Source: Polyodon spathula
Taxonomy: Eukaryota; Chordata; Actinopteri; Acipenseriformes; Polyodontidae
Direction: 5' to 3'
Assembly (NCBI RefSeq): GCF_017654505.1
Contig: NW_024472185.1
Location: 62,001-126,000 of the forward strand
Length of the DNA: 64,000 bases
Position 1 is the first letter of the stretch. Every line of letters begins with the position of its first letter. Both the position numbers and the translations under genes were made by a program. Below are positions 49,567 through 60,170 of the stretch, one piece after another. The notes under the pieces were generated by a model. That model made no database searches. It saw nothing but the letters and a program-made list of their open reading frames with translations, and was not told the origin of the DNA.

Positions 49567-49915
49567 TACAGCTGTGGACAAAAGTTTTGCATCACCTAGA
49601 ATTTTAGAATTGAGACAATTTATATATTAACAAAACCCTATATGAACATAATTTAGATATTTTATTTAACATCATGTAATCAAAGAAACTACTAAATGAT
49701 ATGATAAAGTCTACAAAGCCATAATAGTAGTTCAGTTGAATAACAGTAGAAATGTCACATTTTACAATTTGTGCCAGTTTTTCGTTAAGTACATGGAAAA
49801 CTACAACGGTGTGTAATTCAATATGTTAAGGTAACATTATTCAGCAGGTTTCATTCGACTTTTGAAGCAAAATATGTAAGTTCTACAGGGTGATGCAAAA
49901 CCTTTGCTCATAGTA
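49567..49915. mobile_element. MITE, second longer copy of the element at 40090
   Basis: The left end cagctgtggacaaaagtttt followed by gcatcacctag is mirrored at the right end by gggtgatgcaaaacctttgc followed by tcatag, with TA on each side. Its right half, reversed, matches the left half of the 40090-40255 copy through tttgcttc and cctgctgaataatgtta, which shows common origin. No transposase frame is present. Confidence 0.7.
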
Positions 49916-50955
49916 GATGAACCACACTGGCTATAGCACCAGTGATATGAAACAGCAGCCTAGGGTCAATACTGTAACCTCACAAAACATGAATGTAACA
50001 TAAAGATTGTGCAATATAAGAACTACACAAGCATTTTAGAGAAGATGAGCTGGGTTTAGTCACTTTCAGCAACTGATATTAAAAGAGTTCCTCATTGGCT
50101 AAAAAAAAACCAGAGAGTTGATAAGGGCAGGCCTGGTATTGAGCGCATCATAATATGCAAATGAAGCAGCAGCACTATAAGGCAGGTTTGGAAAGTGCTG
50201 CTTGCAATGTGTCCAGGAGCCAGCGGGAGTGTGAAGGTGCAGCACATTGTAAAAGTGTCATTAAGCTGCCATTAACACCTTTTAAAGGAAGACTACAAAA
50301 ACAGAACGAGGGGTAAGTGGATTAAGCAGTTTGAGCTAGTCAGTAGAACTTGGAAACCTGTGAAAGGCCTAATTGCAAACGGTAATACACTTCTGGCTTT
50401 TAAACTGGTGCTTTTTTTAAAAAGGTGCTTTTCACAGCTGCACTCCTGTTTGTAAAAATAAATGCATTTGTATATGGCATTAGCACAAAGGCAGACTGCG
50501 CTCTCATCTCGTCACTTCAAAACGGTAGCTTAGCAGACGGTTGACGACCGGAAAGGAAGTTTTAATTCTATAAGAAAGGATACATTGTCCTGCATGCATT
50601 TTGGCTGACTCTTATAGTTTTACCACAATGCAGCTTATGTCAAATCTAGGCTTTGGCAATGGTTAGAATGGTTTCACTTCTCCATTCTTGTAAAAAACAA
50701 AAAAATATATAATAAAACTGATTAAACTGAAGACAATGGGTGAGTCTTTTAGATTTAGATTAAACACCCCTTTAACTCTATTGCATTAAAAGCATGAAAC
50801 ACACAACTTTTAGCGTTGATCTAGAATTTGTTTCTTTATTATACTAGGTTATGCTGGGAAGGCTTTTTTGTTTTGCTTACAAATCATATTCTTCATATTT
50901 GAAGGGACAAGGGTAAGTCTGTAAAATGGAATCAAAGGAATTATTGTGTAACATT

Positions 50956-50972
50956 GCCACCTCCTAGTGCAA
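50956..50972 (-). promoter_or_regulatory. CTCF-like motif, reverse orientation
   Basis: On the minus strand it reads ttgcactaggaggtggc, a fair match to the CTCF core. It lies in the spacer between the T-box gene and eral1 and points opposite to the motifs at 42853 and 53756. Confidence 0.35.
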
Positions 50973-53755
50973 TCTGCAGGTTATTGATTGTATAATCTCA
51001 ATTACAATCAAAAGTATGGGTTACCATTATCTTGTTCAAGCCCTTGACTTTTAGCATTACTCATCATTTAACAGTCTTTAGTCACTTATTTTAGTTTTGA
51101 CATAAAACAGAACACCCTGCAGCTCTAGTACTTCTTAGACATTCACTTTGACGAGTGCAAGGTACCTTCTAAGTTACATGCTGTGAAAAATCAGTCAGCA
51201 GACAACTAAATCATTTCAGTGTATTAACAGTAATAATGAACAGTGCCTTCAAAGGCAAAAAGGGCGATGAGCCCAATCTAGTTTGAGCAGCTGAAAAGCC
51301 AGTCAAACTGGCTTTGTTTTCTTTTTCAGGCACAGTGTGTTTGCGGTATCATTGTGTTCTGGATAGGATATCATCTTATACTGTAAGTTTGCTATATCGA
51401 CACTACAGTATAGATGATGTACTACCCAGGGCTTCATTCCCCAGCGTCAGGGCAGCACAGTGCGGAGGAGACGGAGCGAGAGGCGGCGATGATCTCGGGG
51501 GGGTTGCGATCAAACCGTTACCATTACTGAGCTTTAGTGATGGTAAGGGTTACTTTGCTCCCTCTCACAGCAGCTTCCCAGTGACGGCATCCGCTTAGTC
51601 CCAGGACCTACGGTTTATCTGTTTCCATTGCTAATGCTGCTGAAACTGCTGAATGTATTAAACTTAGGAATTAATCAATGGATGGCATTGATTAATTAGC
51701 TGTGGTTTATTTTACAAATCCAGTTTTCAGTCTATTTTGGTCACTAATAACGGGCGGTAGAAACGTTTTAAGCATTTCGAATATGAGTTGGCTACGATTT
51801 ACGACGGAAGAGACTTATTTTGCACATAATAAAACCTTTTCAAACATTGTTTGTTGTCATTCTGTTTATTTGCAGGTAACACACAGGAGGAATTCTTTAT
51901 ACATTTGAAAAAGCTATGTTATAAAAAATACATATAACTAAGCATAACCGACAGTGGCATTGAAACACATTATTAAGTTATTTAATTGATGTCTGTTTAA
52001 AAAATAAAAATCTTGAACCCGGACAACAAAATAATAAAGTTTCATATTTCAATAATTCGTCTGCATTGTTTTTTTTTTTCCCCAGTTATTATAATATAAG
52101 ATTCTCAAAGATCGTTACTTCAAATTGCAATCCACTTAATGAAATGAGTTGGTTTTGTTTGGTAGACTTACAGAATGCTTTAAAAATAACCAATATAATC
52201 AAAAGCACTACAGTGGTGTTAGGAGAATGTGTCTCTGCATAAACTACACTGTGGTGCTGTGTTACCCTCCCTCCAGCACTGGCTGGCATCTTCTGGTTAA
52301 GCTGCTGTATATCTAAACAAGCAAGATAAACCATTCTCTGCCCTAATTCATAAAATGAGGCAAGCAGGATCTGGGGAAGCACTTGCACTGCATTAAAGGT
52401 TATTTCATTAATAAAGTGTCATTAATCATCATAAAGTGTGTTAAAGATATAAAACACAAATGTTTTGTACAACTAGCTCCTGAGAGTCACAAAGCATTTG
52501 CCTGGGTACCCAGTTCAAAATGTTACAAAACAGGTGGTAAAATTTGAAATAAACTACTCTATGTGAAATCAGATGGTCCTGCATCATACACCGACGCAGT
52601 TTCTTGCTAGTTCTCTAGCCAAGACCCCCCCCCCCGGGCGTCCTGTTTTGCCCTGAAACATCATGTGGTGTAAGGGACTGCACACCTTTCTTTAATTTTG
52701 AAATGCAAGTGTTTAATAAGATGGATAGGAGCTAATGTTTGATATTATTAAATCTGTCAGCCTGCACACTGTACACACGGCTTTGCTGTACTGGACTACT
52801 AGACCGCTGTGCTACCAGGATGACCTTGATAGCATGGGGTGGGGGGGGAGCCCTGCCGTGCTGGAAAGTGAATTCTAGTTTTCCACCCCTAGCTAGTTAT
52901 CAGCTTGTGCAAGCTCTGAAAACAAGGAGGGGGCTCATAGGCGGGGCCCGGTCTCCACGTCATTCCTGGCTTTATCTACAGGCACCCAAGCCCCTTGCAT
53001 GCTATTACTGCCAGGATCAACCCCAGGTCTGCTAGATAAGAGATAAACCAAACCCACCTTTCAGAATGATCTCCCAGCCTCCACCACCCTCCTCCCTCTG
53101 GGCGCTGCATGCCTTGCAAGCACTAAAGGCAGCATTTTAAATAGAAACCAATTAAGCAGGTTCTTAAATGACTAGCTGCTGACAAGCTAAATGGAGTACA
53201 GTACACCTAATCAACTGAAATCAGATTAAAGTCCAAGCTTGATTAAAAAAAGCTCACTCTCTAGGCGAGTTCTTTGCAAACTGGAGATCAAAGATCGTCT
53301 CTATTATAACCAGCTCTCTATTAAACCTTCTTTCCTCCTCTGATGGCAGCAAGTGCCTTAATTTGTATTCATAAACAGTAGGCTAGACAATTGGACTGGA
53401 TCTTACTCCATTACAAAGATACTGGGATATAGATCTACCCAACAGCAGATCTAAATGCTGCTGCTGAGCGAATTTGTACCAAGGTTATGAAAATCAAACC
53501 TCTAACAGTGCACATGTGTTACTTTTGTGATTTATTATCTGTAGAAATGTGTGAAATGCCAGAGGGCAAGGTCCTATTTAGTGATAAATGACAGCAGTAT
53601 TTAGATCAGTCACTAATTAAATCAATTGAATACAACAGCATTGATTTAACAATATATTACAATGTTAAAAAAAAAATGCTGCAACATTGCAAACCGTAAT
53701 AATGCGCTGTTGAGCAACAGTGTGACAGGGCGGTCCTGTATTTAGCGTCCCCATT

Positions 53756-53775
53756 TGACCAGCAGAGGGTGCTCT
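53756..53775 (+). promoter_or_regulatory. CTCF-like motif
   Basis: The sequence tgaccagcagagggtgctct closely matches the vertebrate CTCF core (CCAGYAGRGGGCGC type). It lies about 135 bp beyond the eral1 stop codon, between eral1 and the T-box gene. Motif match only; occupancy is inferred. Confidence 0.5.
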
Positions 53776-53909
53776 TTCAGGGGTAATAACTTTTACGAAC
53801 TGCCTCATTAGCACATGAGCGTTTTCAGAAAAACTTGGTTTTCCAGTGTTATTTTACAGCCATTATTAGACCCCTTTTAAGATACAAAAAACCTCGTCAC
53901 GGAAAGCGT

Positions 53910-56900
53910 TTACTGTTTCTTCACTTTGACTGAGATTTTTAACTTGACGTCGCACAGGAACACATTCATCAGGTCTTCTCCAGCCTCCCGGGCTATCCTG
54001 CCGATCAGCTGACCTCCTTGTCCAATCAGCATTTTCTAAAACCAACAACAAACGCCACTGTCAGTAACTGATAAGTCCTACTTTTTCAAACCAAGAAAAA
54101 CGTGCTTGAAGTTTCTACCGGTCTGTCTGACCGGTAGAGTCAACAGATTCACGGCACCACATTCTTTAAACACCTGAAATCAGTTTAAAATGCATTTCCT
54201 GGGAGTGCTGTGTTTGTCCTGGTATTAACCAGAGCTCCATTTTAAAAGAAACATTCTGTGAAATCATTTTACAAGGAGGGTTACTGCTACAACAAAGCTT
54301 CATATCACAAGAGACGTGTGCAGCTGCTTTGATTAATTCATTTAAAACAAAAAGCAACTTCAATCCCTTTCAGTCACGAAACTCATGCAAGAGATTTATT
54401 AAAACCGACTAGACAGCACTACAACATTACACATATTTTACACTCGCCTTTCCAGGTACCCCTGCCCAGAAATTAGCTCGCACATACTGGCTGACTGCAG
54501 GGAAGCCACAGGCAGAGGGACAGGACAGCTACCCTCCCTCGTTAGACAGCGTAATGGTTTCAGGCAAGATATAAATCCTTTCCTTGCCGATCACTGGTCA
54601 TTTTGATCAAAAGACAAATAAGAAACTAGCTATTCGATTGACGAAACATCCTAAAATATGCTTCGGTTACGTGATCTGATCTAGGATCAAAGCGAGAACC
54701 AGGGCTTTGATTAATGACCTCCAGGAAAGACAGGGAGAGGGTTAATGCATGGTGCCTGGACTCTTCTGTGGGGATGACAGTGTGGAGACGCATTGACAGA
54801 GCAGTCTGAATGAGGCAGCCTCAGCCCGTGTGCTACACCCCCCCTTAGGCTAGCCAGAAACACTACAAGGTTTTTAATTTTTACAAAACTTTTTTGTTCA
54901 CTATTGCATAAAGAAAACGACTGTAGCATCTCTCTCTTTTTTTTTTTTTTTTTATTTGATTCAAATGGACCTCGGTTTTGTTTTATAAGTTTTCTTGAAT
55001 TACATTTTTCCGATATTATTTTTTTGAAGTAAAAAAGACACATTTAAATCCGAATGAAGTATTATCTGACATTGGGACAAGATAATTACCTAAGGAAGAT
55101 TTTGCGATTTATTTTGCAGTGTATGACTAGAGAGCTGTAGCTGGTGCCAGAACGGTTCACTTACCACATGGCTTTCTTTTTTCATGTACAGTTTCTGAAG
55201 AATTATGAGCTCTCCGTTCTCTCCCTCCTCCCACATCTCAATGCTCTAAAAAAAAGAAATGAAGTCAAGAAATGAAAGACAAATTCTGTTACGCATTGCT
55301 GTGCATACATACTTAAAACAATTACAATTCCTAACACAAAAACAGTATAATCACTTTAATTAGGATTGGAAACCTAGAAACATTTGCGCTACTCCCCTAA
55401 TCATTATACAGAATTGGGAATATGTAGATTTTTCAAGCACCACACTAGAAAAAGAAACGTTTCATTATTCCTGGTACTACATCGTTTCCAGAGAGTAAGG
55501 CCAATTTCAAGGGAGTCACATGATCCCACAGTCTCACAGATTGAGCTGTGTACCCACAATGATGTCATCAAACATCTTACGCATGCGTATGTGTACCTCA
55601 AAAAGAACATAAAAACTTATTCACGTAGGGATATTGAATCAAAAAGGGCAATGTGTCCCAGCAAAGCCAACAGATGCTTCAAACCAAGACGCTCCACTTA
55701 GCTAGGCTGGGGGAGTGGTGGGTAACGCTGCGCTGTCGGAAGGCTACCTGGACCACGTTGTAAGGCACCTCCTGTGGCAAGTACTCCAGGAGTTTCTCCC
55801 GGATGATGTTGTTGCAGATCTCGTGGGGGTCCTGGTCCGTCAGCACTCCACTGTGGAACTCCCAGCAGCCTGGCTGAGCCATAGTTACCAGGTAACGCTG
55901 CAACAAGGAGGAAATCAGACTCTCTCTACTGATACAAATATTGACACTACCTGAACACAAATCTCTATTGCACTCCTTAAAAACAACTGATTTAATTCAT
56001 TTGTAAAGAAATTGTGCAGAAGGAACTGGCTACAGTCAGTGACTGAAGGGTATTTAAAAGACTTTCATTTCATTGAAATGTGGATCCAGACCTCTTTCTA
56101 GCTCGTATGGAACATTCCTGCAATGCTGTATATTTCAAAATGATACCTTAAGTGTTTCTACTTCTTCCCCGTTCACTGCAGACAGCATGAAGACCTCACG
56201 GAAATGTGGCCACCCAACCTTGGCCTTCAGTTCCTTCAGCGTTTCTTTGTTCAGCTGGTCCTGAGTTTCCTGCCTGCTCTTTGCTGTCTCTCTGTTCCCT
56301 GCCTGGTCGTTGAGCTGCCCCTCAGAGTCCATGGCAGTGTCCTCCAGGCTGTCCCACTGTACAGGCTGTTTTGGTCCCAGCTCAGGTTCTTTGCAGTCTG
56401 CTCTCTTGTCTCTTTTCCCAGATTTAAAAGGCGTCCTGATTTTGAGTTTCTTTCCACCTACTGTTCCTTCTGTGAGTTCTGCTGTAATATCCAGAAGCAG
56501 GGTTTTGTTTTTTAACAAATCCACCTAAACGAAAAAAAAAAGGAAAGCTTTCCAAAAGCAAGTCTACACAACCAAATAAAAAATGAATTTACATAAAAAC
56601 ATAAGAAGATATACGAGCGAGAGACGGCTCTTCAGCCCATCTAAGCTTGTCCTAGTAGCTAATTGATCTCAGAAGTTTGTCAAGTTGGGTCTTAAAGGAT
56701 CCCAGTGCTTCTGCTTCAACAACATGACCAGGCAGCCCATTCCATCCCCTCACCACTCTCTGTGTAAAGAAATGTCTCCTTCCCTCTGTCCTAAGTCTAT
56801 CTCCTCTTAATTTCCAACAGTGTCCTCTGGACCTGGTTTCTGTACTGCACTTAAAGTAATAGATTAACTATGTCAACTCCTTTTAAGATTTAAAAGATTT

Positions 56901-58579
56901 CAATCATGTGTTTAAGTATAATGGATACAAGTTATTTGGTATTAAAGTAAACCAAAGCTTGTACATGTTTAAATGTGGTACCCTTGGAATTGAAATAGAA
57001 TGGTTTTACAGGCATGTATAGACTGATGTATTCAAATGCACTGTAAGGGTGCTTTGGTACAGTACCTTATTCAGCACAAGAACAGCAGGGATATCTGGAG
57101 CTCTGGCAAGGCTCTGCAACACCTCAAAACTCAGCCTGTTGCGGGTCCACTGGTCCGAGACGTCCACTAGAACCAGCACTAAAACAAACAGCTGAAAGAT
57201 CGCACCTGTCTGCTTCTTGAATTCTTCAATGTATGGTGAATGGGAAACTTGACTCAAACAAACAGAAAGGCTATATACACTAATCCAGACTTGTCTGATG
57301 TATTATTACTCCAACAATGCCTTGCTCAAATATTCAGTGAATATTGCATTCCTGAATGCGTTTCACTACTAGGTTAAGAGGAGGGATCAGCTCCGCACTG
57401 CGGCAGCGTACGCACCTAAACCAGCTTCCTGGACCGAGCTCCATGGGTCCAAGAGCAGGGATTTCTCCAGTTGATGCCTGCAGCACAAACAAAGGGGAGG
57501 TCTCTGATATGAGCGGTCACTTGTCTTTCACATTTACACATGCACTGGTCTGCTCTCATAAGAGCATGAGAGCTTCAGCAACACAGCAAACACTTCGGCT
57601 GACACTGGTGAAGGCACGAAGCACTGGTCTATTTGACTAGATTGTTAGCTTTAGTATTCCCCAGTCACCGATCCTGTCAATGCTTGGAGTATAGGGCGAT
57701 TCATACGATCAGGAGCTCACTGGTTTGAATCCTGGTTGTGCCAAGTTGCTCATCTTGGATAGGGGCCCACAGGGGGTGCAGAGTTGGCATTTGCGTTTCC
57801 ACAGACAACAGCAGTGGACAGCTCACCTCACTGCACAACAGCTAGTCATTTACCTTCTAGAATAGCACATTGTGTTACATCTTCTGTCACTCTTTGAATA
57901 TTTTTCACATAGAATAATCACATTTCCTCAATAAACCTGAAAGACAATTGCATTAGAAAGGAGGCAGTCGTTACCTTTTTCCTTTAAGAGGATTCGTGAG
58001 TCCAGGGGTGTCCAACAAAATCTGCATGGAGACAGGGCAGTTCAACAGAAAATCTACACGTGCATACTGATATACAAGATACACAGTGACTATTTCACTA
58101 TTACTGAACAGGTTTCAACATCAACATACGGTGCAGACACAACAATGCATCCTAGCCATGATAATTAGAATACACAGTATTGAGATGTAAGCATTTATTT
58201 GAGTACAATTCCATGAATGTTCCTTACAGAGATCATGACAAGCACTCAATAGCCAGCTGGTAAAGAAGAGTGCAGGTAATTCTGCTTCAACAGCGCCATG
58301 GAAACATGTCTGAACATTCATTGCATACCAGCTGCGTGTCTTGTTCAGTGATGATCCCCCGAGCCCGCGACCGAGTTGTGTGGACCTTCTTGGAGACTGG
58401 AAACACCTGGGTGCAATGAAGAAATACCGATTCCCAGCTCGTACAGTATTTGATTAGCTAAGAAGAGGCTGGCATACATTATTGAGTCAACACTGACATA
58501 AGCAATATCCTTCCAGCTAATTTTGCAAGCCTTGGGAAGTAAAATCAATGCTTAAATTAGAAAGATTTTGCTTCAAAGC

Positions 58580-58625
<46 letters not shown>

Positions 58626-60170
58626 TGAAATGGCACACAGACTGTTGTATTATTATTCTGCAGCGAATGACTTATTTTTAAGTATGCAGGTTTTTGCAGC
58701 GTTGGTTGAGTACTTTACCTTTCTTCCCAGGAGCTGATTAGATAAAGTTGATTTCCCAGCATTTGGTGTTCCAATGATGGCTACTTTCAACACCTTGGCG
58801 TTCTCTGGCTGATCGGTACGGTTTATCAACAAGAAGGTCTGCTCAGCTGAACAGGAAAAACCAAGTAAATACGACAGAGTCACCTCAATGTGATTGAACT
58901 GTTAGAGGAACAACAGGGTGACATTTCACTTTAATTGTGCTTCTGCTTTCCTTAGCGCAGCTTCAACAGCAATCTTATTAGACAGGGATGGACATAAGAC
59001 TCCTATTCACAACAGTTTCACCAAATCCAGGTTTTACTATGAGCTTGATTAGCCGCTTTGTATAGGTAACAAGCTCAGGTGTGTCTTATCAAACTCATTG
59101 TAAAACCAGGAATGGATCAAACTGCTATGCAATAGGAGTCCTTTTTCCCCAATCCTTGCTAGACAACAGTGGATGGAAATGTTGTCTAATTTGATCTGCC
59201 TAAGGTTATCATGTAAGATAAATCTGCTTTGTCCCAGACAGTGTACATTATAATAATATACAGAAGCCCCTAACCTTGATGTGAAACAGCCATCTTACAT
59301 TTCTGTTTCCCAGGTGTATACCTGGAAGGTGTTTAATTCTACTCCATTATATTTGCTGTTCCAGTTTCTGAGAACAACCAATAGGAAATGTACCTTTACT
59401 TGTGGAGACTGGAGGTGGATGGTGGCCAAAGCTGTCTTCCTTTTCTTTTCTGTTGCCACCGACTACCTGACCCAGCATTGAGTCACTGGCGATAAAACAG
59501 GCTGGCGAATGCGTGACACTCAGTGCATTTCTGTTAAGCGGACTGGAAACGGTACCTTAAAAAATGAAGACACATTTAATGAGATTCAGCTAGTTTATTA
59601 CTAGTTTTGTACAACTGTGTAGGATTTTATTCTTAAAAACAAAAAAAAACAAGTGTTTGAATCCAACTGTACATTTCTTCCTTTACACCGCAGAATACTT
59701 TTCTGAGGGAATAATCTTTGACTGGGTTTATTAAACAGGATGGCACACCGTGTGAAGAAGTGTTGTGCTAACTGGAAAGAAATACAGTCTACCTACCCAG
59801 ACTGTCCAACAGAAAATAATACTTCAAGCATCAACTGAAAGTGAAAAGGGTACCGCATTTATATTGTAAAATTACACTATATATGTAAGTAACAATTGAC
59901 AGGTTTTGCTAAATAGGTTGACAGTATCTATTTTACCATTTTAGAACACAGGTGACAACAACAGAAGTTTGCTTTTGGTTTTTTTTGCATGCAGTACTAA
60001 AGAAAAGCATTACAAAACCCCCCAAACAAACATGTCCTTTAAATGTACTAGAATCCTACGAGGAATCCATACTGACCCAATTGGGACACTGCAGAAGCAT
60101 TGACAAGCCGCTGCGACACAGCACACCGCAGAGCCCTGCAGAGCACGGAGCTGCACCGCGTTAAAATCAT
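53910..60170 (-). CDS. eral1: ERAL1, mitochondrial Era-like GTPase (12S rRNA chaperone), complete
   Basis: Eleven coding exons on the minus strand: 60077-60170 (ATG at 60170), 59400-59555, 58719-58846, 58329-58406, 57975-58021, 57416-57477, 57066-57178, 56147-56524, 55748-55897, 55165-55245 and 53910-54035 (TAA at 53910). Phases join into 470 aa. The protein binds 12S rRNA during assembly of the small mitochondrial ribosomal subunit. The N-terminus, [20 protein letters not shown], is Arg-rich without acidic residues, as in a mitochondrial presequence. GTPase motifs: G1 GTPNAGKST (109-117), a G2 region with KVHTTR, G3 DTPG (156-159), G4 NKVD (225-228, split across two exons). The C-terminal KH domain has [18 protein letters not shown] (431 onward) and ends KISVKVKKQ. 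The linker in exon 8 (about 255-325) is long, charged and low in complexity. The exon 1 donor (TTGG/gtcagt) is weak but keeps phase. Confidence 0.95.
56597..56915 (-). mobile_element. LINE fragment: end of reverse transcriptase ORF and 3' flank
   Basis: The minus-strand frame from 56846 to a TAG at 56652 is intact. It reads [17 protein letters not shown], then [19 protein letters not shown], then a tail ending in [26 protein letters not shown] and VVEA are hallmark residues of the C-terminal end of LINE reverse transcriptase proteins. It aligns with the fragment at 10125-10545, which covers the region just upstream in the protein. This copy sits in the eral1 intron between exons 7 and 8, in the gene's own orientation. 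Confidence 0.8.
57680..57850 (+). mobile_element. Degraded tRNA-derived SINE
   Basis: A B-box-like ggtttgaatcc at 57722-57732 is followed by ggggcccacagggggtgcag and agttggc. This is a diverged form of the body seen in the SINE at 27187-27478 (gggagctcccagggggcg, caattggc). It lies in an eral1 intron. Confidence 0.5.
58996..59146. repeat. Long inverted repeat (hairpin) in eral1 intron 2
   Basis: Two arms of about 57-60 bp face each other: 58997-59052 (agactcctatt, cagtttcacc, ggttttactatgagcttg) and 59085-59142, whose reverse complement reads ggactcctattg, cagtttgatc, ggttttacaatgagtttg. I estimate about 75% identity between arms, with a loop of about 32 bp. It may be a small MITE; no coding capacity is present. 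Confidence 0.65.

Larger units (their letters stand above)
45960..53909. other. Spacer upstream of the T-box gene, downstream of eral1
   Basis: About 8 kb without a recognised gene. The right side of the T-box start should hold its promoter; no TATA box stands out. Other contents are a MITE (49567-49915), two related fragments of a dispersed repeat with tatagcrcctttcat (about 47934-47990 and 49444-49495), poly-A/T runs, a C-run at 52626-52636 and two CTCF-like motifs (50956-50972 and 53756-53775). For eral1, a minus-strand AATAAA (plus-strand TTTATT at 53531-53536) is a candidate poly(A) signal. Open frames at 51314-51598 and 52739-53035 show no similarity I recognise. Confidence 0.5.

Noticed and set aside
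49199..49595. Short frames on both strands near a poly-A region
   Set aside because: They overlap a dispersed repeat fragment and the edge of the MITE; no coding evidence.
51314..51598. Open frame of 94 codons with a Gly/Asp-rich stretch in the spacer
   Set aside because: No homology, no conserved motif and no splice partner; probably chance.
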